Positions 50,071 to 58,111 of a stretch of 64,000 bases of DNA are shown piece by piece; positions within the stretch are counted from its first letter, which is position 1, and each line of letters opens with the position of its first letter. Position numbers and translations under genes: made by a program. The stretch comes from Exiguobacterium sp. J17977. GTDB lineage: Bacteria > Bacillota > Bacilli > Exiguobacteriales > Exiguobacteriaceae. Location: contig NZ_JAEQBB010000007.1 in NCBI RefSeq assembly GCF_018616375.1, positions 1-64,000 of the forward strand, given 5' to 3'. The notes under the pieces are model-generated. The model made no database searches. It was given only the letters and a program-made list of their open reading frames with translations, and was not told where the DNA came from.

Positions 50071-51528
50071 TCATGAAAAGAATGGTTTGTATTCGCGACG
50101 TTCGTGCATGACGGATACCCATTGGAGCGTCGTGAACTCCTCGAGCACCCATTCGCCGTTGAAACGGCCAAGACCAGAATCTTTCTCACCACCGAATGGC
50201 AAGTGCGGCTCATCGTTTACCGATTGGTCGTTGACGTGAATCATCCCCGTCTCGACTTGGCGGGCGAACTCGGTCGCGCGATAGATTGAACCGTGGACGG
50301 CACCGCTCAGTCCGTACGGGAGTTCGTTCGAGAGTTTCAGCGCCTCGGCGTCGTCTTTGAATGACAGAATGACGGCGACCGGCCCGAAAATCTCATTTTT
50401 CGCGAGTGGCATGTCGTTCGTGACACCGCTCACGACGGTCGGTTCGAGCACGTTCCCGTCAGCGTTGCCGCCGATCTGGAGCGTCGCACCGGCGTCGACC
50501 GTCTGCTTGATTTGATCGAGAATACGGTCGACTTGATCATGATCGATGAGCGGTCCGACTTGTGTATCCGATTCGTTCGGATTGCCGAACTTCAAGGCGC
50601 GAACTCGCTCGACAAATTTTTCGAGGAACGCATCATGAATCGACTCGGCGACGAGAATCCGGTTCGTCGACATACAAATCTGCCCTTGGTGATAGAACTT
50701 CGAGTAGACTGCTGATTCAACGGCACGGTCGATGTCGGCGTCGTCTAACACGACGAAGACGTTATTCCCGCCGAGTTCGAGCGCTGTTTTCTTCAACAGG
50801 CGTCCGGCCTTCTCGGCGATGCCTTTGCCGACCTCGGTCGAACCAGTGAACGAGATGAGTTTTGGTACCGGGTGCTCGACGATTGCGTCCCCAATCTCCG
50901 AACCGCGACCGACGACGACGTTCAAGACGCCTTTCGGAAGGCCTGCTTCTTCAAATAACGAAGCGAACAGGAGACCGCCCGTGACCGGTGTCGCCGTTGC
51001 CGGTTTGACGACGACGGTATTGCCCGTCGCGAGCGCGGAGACGATGGAGCGGACCGCGAGGTGGAACGGGAAGTTCCATGGGCTGATGACGCCGATGACG
51101 CCGAGTGGTTTCCGGTAGACCCGGTTCTCTTTGTTCGGGACAATCGACGGCTTGATGAGGCCGTCCATGCGGAACGGGAACGTCGCCGCTTCCTTGATGA
51201 TTGCCATCGATGCTAAAAATTCACCTTCTGCTTTAATGCGCGTGCTTCCCGACTCTTTGACGAGCCACTCGATGATGTCTTCTTTATGTTGTAACGTCAC
51301 TTCGGCGAACTTCTCAATCAAGGCGCGTCGGTTTTGTGGGAGCATCGTCGCCCATTCGGCTTGTGCTCCTTTGGCGACATCGTACGCTTTATCGAGATCA
51401 GATTCGTCGGCCGACCGGATGGAGAATAACGTTTCGTCCGTGAACGGATTGGTGTTATCAATCGATTTGTCGCTCGATCCCTCGACCCACTGGCCATCAA
51501 TGTACATCTTCGTAAAATCAGTATGCAT
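50071..51528 (-). CDS. Aldehyde dehydrogenase
   Basis: A 485-residue NAD(P)-dependent ALDH. It shows the oxyanion Asn segment GVISPWNFPFHLA, cofactor Lys in VVVKPAT, glycine motif FTGSTEVGKGI, catalytic Glu in LELGGNN and catalytic Cys in GQICMS. The pattern is nearest to benzaldehyde/vanillin dehydrogenase-like ALDHs (YfmT group), but the substrate is not certain. ATG 51528 is nine bases from GGAG; TTG 51534 is too close. Confidence 0.93.
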   Translation of the reverse strand: MHTDFTKMYIDGQWVEGSSDKSIDNTNPFTDETLFSIRSADESDLDKAYDVAKGAQAEWATMLPQNRRALIEKFAEVTLQHKEDIIEWLVKESGSTRIKAEGEFLASMAIIKEAATFPFRMDGLIKPSIVPNKENRVYRKPLGVIGVISPWNFPFHLAVRSIVSALATGNTVVVKPATATPVTGGLLFASLFEEAGLPKGVLNVVVGRGSEIGDAIVEHPVPKLISFTGSTEVGKGIAEKAGRLLKKTALELGGNNVFVVLDDADIDRAVESAVYSKFYHQGQICMSTNRILVAESIHDAFLEKFVERVRALKFGNPNESDTQVGPLIDHDQVDRILDQIKQTVDAGATLQIGGNADGNVLEPTVVSGVTNDMPLAKNEIFGPVAVILSFKDDAEALKLSNELPYGLSGAVHGSIYRATEFARQVETGMIHVNDQSVNDEPHLPFGGEKDSGLGRFNGEWVLEEFTTLQWVSVMHERREYKPFFS

Positions 51529-51605
51529 GTTCAAACACTCCTTTATGTTTTTGCTTCACCTTAAGAAGTATTCACCTGATTTGAAAAATTAAACCTATCG
51601 ATGCG

Positions 51606-51658
51606 CAACTAGCTTGTTTTACAAAGTAGTTGCATCTGGTAGTACCTTCCATTACTAT
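51606..51658 (+). promoter_or_regulatory. Promoter and operator of the padR operon
   Basis: TTGCAT (51630-51635), 17 bases, TACTAT (51653-51658). The -35 box is overlapped by an interrupted palindrome at 51606-51632 (CAACTA...TTGT-TTT-ACAA...TAGTTG), a likely PadR autoregulatory site. Confidence 0.6.
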
Positions 51659-51698
51659 TATGTATAACAAGTTAGTTTGATGAAAGTGAGGTCACGCC

Positions 51699-52052
51699 AT
51701 GGCGATGAGTCAGATGTTGAAAGGATTGCTCGAAGGGTGCCTGTTGGCCATCATCGATAAAGGAGAGACGTACGGCTATGAGATGTCGGAGAAGTTGCAG
51801 GCGTACGGATTCACGATGGTGAGCGAGGGCAGTATCTATCCGGTGTTGTTGCGGATGAAGAAAGACGGCTGGGTCGAGACGATTCAAAAAACACTGCCGT
51901 CCGGAGGGCCGAAGCGAAAGTATTACATCTTAACGGAGGCGGGGCAGCAAGAATTGCTCGCCTTCAAACAACGTTGGGCGGAAGTGTCAAGCGGCGTCGA
52001 CCGCGTACTCGGAGAGGGGAATGAAGATGGAACTTTCAAAAAAGAGTCGTGA
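51699..52052 (+). CDS. PadR-family regulator
   Basis: A 117-residue winged-helix repressor. The characteristic GLLEGCLLAIIDKGETYGYEM and SEGSIYPVLLRMKKDGW are followed by PKRKYYILTEAGQQELLAF. It overlaps the HAAS-domain gene downstream, a very common PadR/HAAS pairing in Bacillota. It probably represses its own operon. RBS GTGAGG precedes ATG 51699. Confidence 0.93.
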   Translation: MAMSQMLKGLLEGCLLAIIDKGETYGYEMSEKLQAYGFTMVSEGSIYPVLLRMKKDGWVETIQKTLPSGGPKRKYYILTEAGQQELLAFKQRWAEVSSGVDRVLGEGNEDGTFKKES

Positions 52053-52782
52053 TTTTTTGGATGACTTGGCGGTATATCTCATGTCGAGCGGGAAATCGGA
52101 AGGAGAAGTGCAAGAAGTTGTCGCCGAACTGAAAGATCACCTCGAGGAAGCGGAGCGAGCAGGCAAAAGCGTGGACGATGTCGTCGGCCAAAGTCCGAAA
52201 GCCTACATGCAGCATCTCGGCCGTGAGATGGCGTTTGATGGGAAAGGGTTTTTCAAAATCATCGCCATGATTATCCCGAACGTGTTCGCGTACATCATCA
52301 TCGCCAACTTCATTCAAGGCGAGATGACGTTCTCGACGGTCCAGTTGATTGGCTTCCCGCTCGTCGCCGTCCTGTTCTTGCTGGCCGCCGCACAAGCGTT
52401 CCGTAATCTGTCGGTCCGTTCGAAAGCAAACCCATTCAAAAACGGGGCGACGTACATCGCGCTCGCCGCGATGCCGATGACGTTGTTCCTTGGACTGATG
52501 GTACTCGACATCTTCGTCGAGACCCCGACGATCGTGTTCGGCCCGACCGGTCAACTCGTGTTGTTCGGACTGGCCGTCGTCACGTTGCTCACCGTCTCGG
52601 TATGGACGAAGACGTGGATCAATCTGATTATTCCGCTGCTCTTATTCGGGCCGCAATACGCGTTGGCGCAGACGAGTTTACCGCTCGAGCAACAGTTGAT
52701 CTTCTCGATGCTGATTCTGTTCGTCGGGATGGGAATCTTCTTGTTCGTCTGGTGGAAAAAGAATCAACAGGGGCAAGCCTGA
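52027..52782 (+). CDS. HAAS-domain membrane protein
   Basis: A 251-residue protein. Residues about 1-70 form a HAAS helical domain (FLDDLAVYLMSSGKSEGEVQEVVAELKDHL pattern, split around residue 20), followed by six membrane helices (about 82-245). HAAS proteins are usually regulated by the adjacent PadR. ATG 52027 is properly spaced from GGAGAGGGGA, with ATG 52021 a close alternative. The gene overlaps padR by 26 bases and the next gene by one. Confidence 0.82.
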   Translation: MELSKKSRDFLDDLAVYLMSSGKSEGEVQEVVAELKDHLEEAERAGKSVDDVVGQSPKAYMQHLGREMAFDGKGFFKIIAMIIPNVFAYIIIANFIQGEMTFSTVQLIGFPLVAVLFLLAAAQAFRNLSVRSKANPFKNGATYIALAAMPMTLFLGLMVLDIFVETPTIVFGPTGQLVLFGLAVVTLLTVSVWTKTWINLIIPLLLFGPQYALAQTSLPLEQQLIFSMLILFVGMGIFLFVWWKKNQQGQA

Positions 52783-53138
52783 TGCTCGGACGAATCATCT
52801 TCATCATCCTGTTGTGTCTGCCGTGGGGCTTTTTCGTGACAGCGGCAGACTTTCTCTGGGGGAATGCGCTCGGGTATGTCGTGATTCCGGTTGTTATGTG
52901 GTCGGGTGTGTGGTGGTTTGGTCGGCGTGGGGTGTTCCTATGGCTCGCATGCGGGCTCGTCGTATCTTATTTCATTTCCACGGCGATGGTTTGGCGTGTC
53001 GACGGGGCGTGGGATTACTTCTTTAAGCCGTTCAATCAGTTCATCGTTATGAACATCTGGACGATGGTGTTCGCGATTGGTGTTGGCTTGGCGTCCTTTT
53101 ATCGTTGGGTATTTCGAAAAACACGCGAATCCGCTTAA
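52782..53138 (+). CDS. Four-helix membrane protein of the padR operon
   Basis: A 118-residue, Trp-rich hydrophobic protein with about four membrane helices. Its ATG 52782 overlaps the TGA of the HAAS gene (TGATG), so it is the third cistron of the operon. A longer frame upstream lies inside the HAAS gene. No family is recognised. Confidence 0.65.
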   Translation: MLGRIIFIILLCLPWGFFVTAADFLWGNALGYVVIPVVMWSGVWWFGRRGVFLWLACGLVVSYFISTAMVWRVDGAWDYFFKPFNQFIVMNIWTMVFAIGVGLASFYRWVFRKTRESA

Positions 53139-53196
53139 TCTCGGACACGGTTGGGAATAGGCAACTGAACGCCAATAGAGAAAGAAGGGAATTCCG

Positions 53197-54144
53197 TTGC
53201 CAGTCAATCCGACGATTCAATTTTACTTGAACCAGTTTCAAAATCAGCTCCCGGCCGCATATGACCAATTGGATCCGCTCGAATTAAGACGACAAGAAGA
53301 CGCAATGATGACCCGGTTTCAACATAGAGAGCATGTATATCACGTCGAGGAGCGCTCGATTCCACTTCCGAATCGTTCACTGCCAATCCGCATCTATCGG
53401 TCGAGTCGGACGCTTGGCCCGGCCCTCATCTATTATCATGGGGGCGGTTATGTCACGGGAAGTCTCGACACGCATGATGCGATTTGCCGGACGATCGCGA
53501 ACGAAGCCGATTGTACCGTCATCTCGGTTGGTTACCGACTCGCGCCAGAACATAAATTCCCGACGGCCGTCTACGACAGTTATGAGGCGCTCGTGTGGAT
53601 CGCGGATCACGCCTCGGAGCTTGAAATTGATGCCGAGCGCATCGCCGTCGGCGGTGACAGCGCCGGGGGGACGCTCGCCACGGTCAGCGCTTTGATGGCC
53701 ATCGAGCAAGGCCGTCCCCTCGCCATGCATCAGTTGTTATTTTATCCGGTGACGGGGACCGAGGAGAATCTGCCGTTATCGTTAATCGAGTATGCGACCG
53801 GCTATTTGCTCGACGAGGCGTTGATTCGTTGGTTCCAACACCAATATTTTCATGACGAGACTGAGTTGACCCACCCATACGCCTCGCCGATTGTGTCGCC
53901 ACATTTGGCGAAACTGCCGCCGACGACGCTGTTGACGGCCGAGTATGACCCGCTCCGTGATCTCGGACGAGCGTACGCCAACAAGTTAATCAGTCTCGGT
54001 GTCCCGGTGACGTATCAAAATTATGGGGGCTTGATTCACGGATTCGTCAACTATTACACGTACGTGCCGGAAGCGCGACGAGCCGTCAAAGAAGCGGCAC
54101 AGTCGCTCAGACATGCCTTCTATACACAAAAAACTCGCCCCTAA
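53197..54144 (+). CDS. Alpha/beta hydrolase of the hormone-sensitive-lipase (HSL) family
   Basis: A 315-residue esterase-like protein. The HSL oxyanion motif YYHGGGYVTGS (about residues 79-89), nucleophile elbow GGDSAGGTLA, acid in LLTAEYDPLRDLG and His in YGGLIHGF complete the triad. There is no signal peptide, so it is cytosolic and probably acts on short-chain esters. TTG 53197 follows AAGGGA. Confidence 0.93.
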   Translation: MPVNPTIQFYLNQFQNQLPAAYDQLDPLELRRQEDAMMTRFQHREHVYHVEERSIPLPNRSLPIRIYRSSRTLGPALIYYHGGGYVTGSLDTHDAICRTIANEADCTVISVGYRLAPEHKFPTAVYDSYEALVWIADHASELEIDAERIAVGGDSAGGTLATVSALMAIEQGRPLAMHQLLFYPVTGTEENLPLSLIEYATGYLLDEALIRWFQHQYFHDETELTHPYASPIVSPHLAKLPPTTLLTAEYDPLRDLGRAYANKLISLGVPVTYQNYGGLIHGFVNYYTYVPEARRAVKEAAQSLRHAFYTQKTRP

Positions 54145-54155
54145 GGCGAGTTTTT
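54127..54155. terminator. Bidirectional terminator
   Basis: AAACTCGCC and GGCGAGTTT pair around CCTAA, with A/T runs on either side, between convergent genes. Confidence 0.88.
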
Positions 54156-54156
54156 C

Positions 54157-54999
54157 TCATGCTTTCGATAAATAAGGGAAGCGACAACCTTCCGGGAAAA
54201 ATTGTCCTTCGTTCATGCGAATCATCCATTGGCCGTCGCGGGACGGACGTTGCTCCACACCGTCCAGGTCCGGCGTGAATTTAAAGACGATTTCGGTGAT
54301 GCCTTCAAATGAGAGCAGGGCCACGACGTCACGCATATCGACAGGCCGCGGCGACAGCACGGCATACAAGTTTAAGCGCGAGCGCTCAATCATATAAATG
54401 ACATGGACGTCATCGAAACGATACACGTCCTCGTCCATCCCTTGATAGTAATGGAACATCCAAATGTGCATGTCGTCTGTCGTATACAGACGCGGTGAAA
54501 ACGGGAGTGACTCCAGTTTGAAACGACGCCACTGTTCGGCATCGACGTCGACATGTTCGAGTGGGGAAGCCGATCCCGAGACTGAAACGAATAGCTCCGG
54601 TTCGGGTTGGACGGAGAACCCCTGTTGCTCGTAAAACGGTGCAACCCCTTCGTCACAAGCCAAAAAATAAGGTAACCCATCCGTGTCATGCTGCTTGAAC
54701 AAGTGTTTAAAGATGCGGGTGGCGAGTCCTTGTCCTTGTCGGATCTCGTCCGTCATGACCGTTCCGATTTGATACGCTTCGCGCGCGGTTCCGTCCATCA
54801 TCACTGTCATTCGGCTCATCCCGACGTTCGAGATGACATTCCGATAGAACGTCAAGGAATAACAGCGATAGTGGTCAGTCCATTCGCCAGCGTTGTACCA
54901 CTCGCGAAAATCGATGCCGAACGTCTCGTCGGCTAAGTAAAAAAACGATTCGAGTTCTTTGTTCGAATATTCGAGGTTGGTGATTGGTTTTTTTGGCAT
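54157..54999 (-). CDS. GNAT acetyltransferase, two-domain
   Basis: A 280-residue protein. The N-terminal half is a GNAT domain (YQIGTVMTDEIRQGQGLATRI motif A; CDEGVAPFYEQQGF motif B). The C-terminal half (about 150-280) is an unassigned alpha/beta domain, possibly a degenerate second GNAT. The start at 54999 has GGAGCGAGCC upstream. The substrate is unknown. Confidence 0.8.
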   Translation of the reverse strand: MPKKPITNLEYSNKELESFFYLADETFGIDFREWYNAGEWTDHYRCYSLTFYRNVISNVGMSRMTVMMDGTAREAYQIGTVMTDEIRQGQGLATRIFKHLFKQHDTDGLPYFLACDEGVAPFYEQQGFSVQPEPELFVSVSGSASPLEHVDVDAEQWRRFKLESLPFSPRLYTTDDMHIWMFHYYQGMDEDVYRFDDVHVIYMIERSRLNLYAVLSPRPVDMRDVVALLSFEGITEIVFKFTPDLDGVEQRPSRDGQWMIRMNEGQFFPEGCRFPYLSKA

Positions 55000-55015
55000 A
55001 TGGCTCGCTCCTTTT

Positions 55016-55044
55016 TTGAACTTCTATGTCTGTTCCTGTACATT
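55016..55044 (+). promoter_or_regulatory. Promoter of the HAD nucleotidase gene
   Basis: TTGAAC (55016-55021), 17 bases, TACATT (55039-55044), ending 27 bases before the start codon. Confidence 0.65.
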
Positions 55045-55070
55045 AGAGGCAGAGAGGGGTAATACAGATT

Positions 55071-55781
55071 ATGAAACGATATGACGCTATTTTATTCGAT
55101 GTCGACGACACGTTGTTAGACTTTAAACAGAGCGAGCACGTCGCTTTGGAGCAGTTGCTCGCGGCACATAACGTTCGGATGACCGATGAACTGAAACAAC
55201 AGTATGTGACAATCAATAACGGATTATGGCGCGCGTTCGAGCGCGGCGAGGTCGGACGGGAAGACGTCTTGATGGGCCGCCACACGCAACTGTTCGACAC
55301 GCTCGGCATCACCATCGATGCCCATGAAGTTGAACAGCGCTATCGCGATCATTTACACGACGGCGTGCACATCATCGATGGGGCACTCGAGCTCGTGCAA
55401 ACGCTAAGTGAGCAGTATCCGCTCTATATCGTCACGAACGGTGTGACGGAGACGCAGTTCAAGCGGCTCGAAGCGTCGGGACTGCTCCCTTATTTCAAGG
55501 ACGTGTTCGTCTCCGACGCGACCGGATCGCAAAAGCCGATGAAACCGTTCTTCGATTACGTGTTCGACCGCGTGCCGAACGTGGCACCGGAACGAGGGCT
55601 CATCGTCGGTGACTCGCTGACGGCCGATATCGCCGGCGGACGTATGTATGGGCTCGACACGTGCTGGTACAACCCGCACGAGATTGCGGCGTCGGTCGAG
55701 ACGACGTATGAGATTCAAGACTTGCACGAGTTGACATCGATTCTATCCGGCTCAGCGGTCGATAAAGTGGGGCGGCAATGA
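55071..55781 (+). CDS. HAD-family noncanonical nucleotidase (YjjG/YfnB type)
   Basis: A 236-residue HAD phosphatase. Motif I is LFDVDDTLLDF (Asp nucleophile), motif II VTNGVTETQ, the motif III Lys lies in ATGSQKPMKPFFDY, and motif IV is IVGDSLTADIAGG. This pattern matches YjjG-type 5'-nucleotidases, which remove mutagenic pyrimidine nucleotides. The 3' end overlaps the convergent NUDIX gene by 30 bases, pairing two sanitation-type enzymes tail-to-tail. Confidence 0.9.
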   Translation: MKRYDAILFDVDDTLLDFKQSEHVALEQLLAAHNVRMTDELKQQYVTINNGLWRAFERGEVGREDVLMGRHTQLFDTLGITIDAHEVEQRYRDHLHDGVHIIDGALELVQTLSEQYPLYIVTNGVTETQFKRLEASGLLPYFKDVFVSDATGSQKPMKPFFDYVFDRVPNVAPERGLIVGDSLTADIAGGRMYGLDTCWYNPHEIAASVETTYEIQDLHELTSILSGSAVDKVGRQ

Positions 55782-56198
55782 TTGCGGCAACGCGTAGAGC
55801 GTCTCTGGGAAGAGCGGCAAATCACGAAGCGCGTCGAGTGGCTGCCAACGATAGATGAGGTGATCCCCTTCCGGGCCATGGAAGTCTCCATGACGGAGTG
55901 GGAGGTCACCCGATACATAAAAGTACATGCCGATCTCATGGACCGTGCGCTCCAAATACGTGAAGAAGTTTTCGGACACGAACGCGAACGTCGTTCCCGT
56001 CAGTGTCGCTTCGAGTTCTTCTTGCAGTTCACGTGTCAATGCGTGTTCGGCCTCTTCACCGATGCCGACGCGGCCGCCCGGTAACGCCCAAAAGTCATCG
56101 TTCACGTTCCGATGAACGAGCAAATGACCGTCCTGGACCCAGATACCGGCGACGCGATAATTGAACGTGCCGTGCTCGGTCGGAAATACGATATCCAT
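55752..56198 (-). CDS. NUDIX hydrolase
   Basis: A 148-residue NUDIX protein with box GGRVGIGEEAEHALTRELQE-ELEATL at about residues 41-65 and the N-terminal FPTEHGTFNYRVAGIWVQDG. The substrate is probably a nucleotide derivative. ATG 56198 is eight bases from GGAGTG; ATG 56204 is too close. Confidence 0.88.
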   Translation of the reverse strand: MDIVFPTEHGTFNYRVAGIWVQDGHLLVHRNVNDDFWALPGGRVGIGEEAEHALTRELQEELEATLTGTTFAFVSENFFTYLERTVHEIGMYFYVSGDLPLRHGDFHGPEGDHLIYRWQPLDALRDLPLFPETLYALPQSLPPHFIDR

Positions 56199-56251
56199 GT
56201 TCATCACTCCATTCCATAAGCTACACCTAGTATACGCCAAGGAGGAAGGTC

Positions 56252-56854
56252 ATGTTTCAATCACATGCAGTCTATGAAGGAGAAGATTTTCGGGATGAGA
56301 CGCTCCGTGACGTTCAACTCACGCAAACGACGTTCGAGAACTGTCGCTTCACCTATATCGATGCGACCGAGTTCGAGAGCGAGCAGTGCCGTTTCATCAA
56401 CTGTGACTTCACCGATTCAAAGTGGAACGCCTCACGCCATAGCGGTAGCTCGTTCTTGAACTGTCAGTTCAACGGGGCGAATCTGTTTTTGAGCGAGTTC
56501 GACCAGTGCAAGATGACGGGGTCGTCGTTTGAGTCAAGCACGTTTGAAGGGGTCATCGTGCGTGAGGGGGATTGGTCGTTCGTCAATCTGCGTCACGCCC
56601 CGCTCCGGAAGATGGATTGGTCCGGTGTCCGGTTGACCGAGGCCGATTTATACGGTGCGGATTTGAAAGAATCACGCTGGACGAACGCTGTCTTGTCCCG
56701 CGCCGTCTTGCAGCATGCCGACTGCACTGGTGCCGATTTTGTAGGGGCCGAGATGGATGGGGTCGATTTCTCGGACGTCATCCTGAAGCAAGCGACGATT
56801 GACGTGATGCAGGCCGTCCAAATCGCCCGCTCGCTCGGGGCGAACGTCATATGA
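56252..56854 (+). CDS. Pentapeptide-repeat protein, Qnr-like
   Basis: A 200-residue right-handed beta-helix protein made of A(D/N)LxX repeats, for example TTFENCRFTYIDATEF, FINCDFTDSKW, CQFNGANLFLSEFDQC and LTEADLYGADLKESRW. Length and the break near the middle resemble Qnr/Mfp proteins, which mimic DNA and shield gyrase from quinolones. That function is inferred from fold only. A strong AAGGAGGAA RBS precedes ATG 56252. It overlaps the aminoglycoside adenylyltransferase gene by four bases. Confidence 0.85.
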   Translation: MFQSHAVYEGEDFRDETLRDVQLTQTTFENCRFTYIDATEFESEQCRFINCDFTDSKWNASRHSGSSFLNCQFNGANLFLSEFDQCKMTGSSFESSTFEGVIVREGDWSFVNLRHAPLRKMDWSGVRLTEADLYGADLKESRWTNAVLSRAVLQHADCTGADFVGAEMDGVDFSDVILKQATIDVMQAVQIARSLGANVI

Positions 56855-57690
56855 CCAATGAGCAAGTGGTCGAACAATTGACGTCCGTGGCCAAGCAACG
56901 GGAAGACGTCCGTGTCCTTATCTTGAACGGGTCGCTCGTCAATCCGAACGTGTCGACGGACCGGTTTCAAGACGTCGATGTCACCTGCTTTGTCGAAGAT
57001 GTGGACACGTTCATCGAAGATCGCTCATGGATGATGCCGCTCGGGGAAGTGTTGATTATGCAGACGCCAGATGAGGTTCCGGGCAAGGGAAACTACGACC
57101 GATTTGCTTTCCTCGTCCAGTTCGCCGCCGGTCATCGCGTCGATTTGACTGTCCGCCCGCTGCGTGACGTGCAAGCGACGATTCAAGCGGATTCACTCAG
57201 TCTCGTCCTCATCGATAAAGACGGGATTGCCGGGCGACCGGTCCCGTCTGACGACACGTACCGCATCAAGCCTCCGAGTCGATTCGACTATGAGCAGTGT
57301 TGGAACGAGTTTTGGTGGGTGTCGCTTTACGTCGTCAAAGGCATCAAGCGGGGACAGTTGTTATATGCATACGACCATGTGACAATCATGCGGGCGATGC
57401 TCCGTCAGATGCTGTCGTGGGAAGTCGGATTCGAGACGGGTTTCACCGTGAACGCCGGGAAGGCCGGTGACGCTCTGGCCCCATATATGGATGCGGCAGA
57501 GTGGGACGACTATCTTCATACATTTCCGACAATCGAGACGACTTCTATTGAGGCAGCACATACAGCGTTGGTCGAACAGTTCGAACGCACGAGCAGGCGG
57601 GTCGCCGAACGAGCGGGATATTCGTTTCGTGCAGAGGAAGCACGCCGAATTCGTGACGCCTTTTCGACGCTTTGGGGTTCGAACGATTAA
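56851..57690 (+). CDS. aadK: Aminoglycoside 6-adenylyltransferase-like protein (AadK/ANT(6))
   Basis: A 279-residue nucleotidyltransferase of the ANT(6) streptomycin adenylyltransferase family. The catalytic region reads LILNGSLVNPNV then FQDVDVTCFVED (DxD metal ligands), with FAAGHRVDLTVRPL supplying the third Asp. QCWNEFWWVSLYVVKGIKRG is a family hallmark. ATG 56851 overlaps the pentapeptide-repeat stop codon. No mobile element flanks the pair, so this looks like an intrinsic chromosomal gene of the kind seen in Bacillus. Confidence 0.9.
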   Translation: MTNEQVVEQLTSVAKQREDVRVLILNGSLVNPNVSTDRFQDVDVTCFVEDVDTFIEDRSWMMPLGEVLIMQTPDEVPGKGNYDRFAFLVQFAAGHRVDLTVRPLRDVQATIQADSLSLVLIDKDGIAGRPVPSDDTYRIKPPSRFDYEQCWNEFWWVSLYVVKGIKRGQLLYAYDHVTIMRAMLRQMLSWEVGFETGFTVNAGKAGDALAPYMDAAEWDDYLHTFPTIETTSIEAAHTALVEQFERTSRRVAERAGYSFRAEEARRIRDAFSTLWGSND

Positions 57691-57738
57691 GTTTTGGTCG
57701 AGTCGGGAAAAGCCCCTCTATAGAAGGGGGAATGACGC

Positions 57739-57891
57739 TTGAATCCGTATACGACGTTCATCGCGCTCCTAGTAGGGAGTTTACTCTTATTTGTCGGCAT
57801 CCGGACGAAAAAATGGCCGATTGTTGTCGTGGCCTTATTTCCGCTTGGACTCGTGGCCTTCAACTTATTTTTACTCATTACTGGACGCTAG
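57739..57891 (+). CDS. 50-residue two-helix membrane protein
   Basis: A small ORF begins MNPYTTFIALLVGSLLLFVG, has a short basic turn (RTKKW), a second membrane helix and ends ITGR. TTG 57739 is eight bases from AAGGGGG. It is followed at once by a strong terminator, so it is the last cistron after aadK. No family is recognised. Confidence 0.6.
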   Translation: MNPYTTFIALLVGSLLLFVGIRTKKWPIVVVALFPLGLVAFNLFLLITGR

Positions 57892-57919
57892 AAGACTGTT
57901 TTCATCAGTCTTCTTTTTT
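57890..57919 (+). terminator. Terminator after the small membrane protein
   Basis: AGAAGACTG and CAGTCTTCT pair around a six-base loop and are followed by six T residues. Confidence 0.92.
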
Positions 57920-58111
57920 GTATAGTCGATTTTTTGCGAGCGAGATAAACGAGATACGTTTAGATTGTGCCGGGACCGGGCAATCTTCAATAAAATCGAT
58001 TTACATCCATTTTCTCCCTTCTAAAGAAACAATTAGTATGTTTACGCGTTGCTCACCGTCAAACGGACCAATTCACACCAAGATAGATTTGCTCACCAAG
58101 GAGGTGTCCGA
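57920..58111 (+). promoter_or_regulatory. Long leader region of the Pel locus
   Basis: This 190-base gap precedes the glycosidase gene. It contains a stem AGATTG/CAATCT with inner CCGG pairs (57962-57986), a weak promoter candidate TTTACA-N16-TAAAGA (58000-58027), and two direct copies of TTGCTCACC (58049-58057 and 58089-58097), 40 bases apart. No known riboswitch core was recognised. Confidence 0.35.

Noticed and set aside
56252-57919. Recently acquired resistance cassette
   Set aside because: No transposase, integrase, attC-like site or flanking repeats are visible, and base and codon use resemble neighbouring genes.
57920-58111. c-di-GMP (GEMM) riboswitch before the Pel locus
   Set aside because: I looked for the GEMM-I core segments because of the PelD link, but none of the conserved loops is present; only an unassigned hairpin and repeats are seen.
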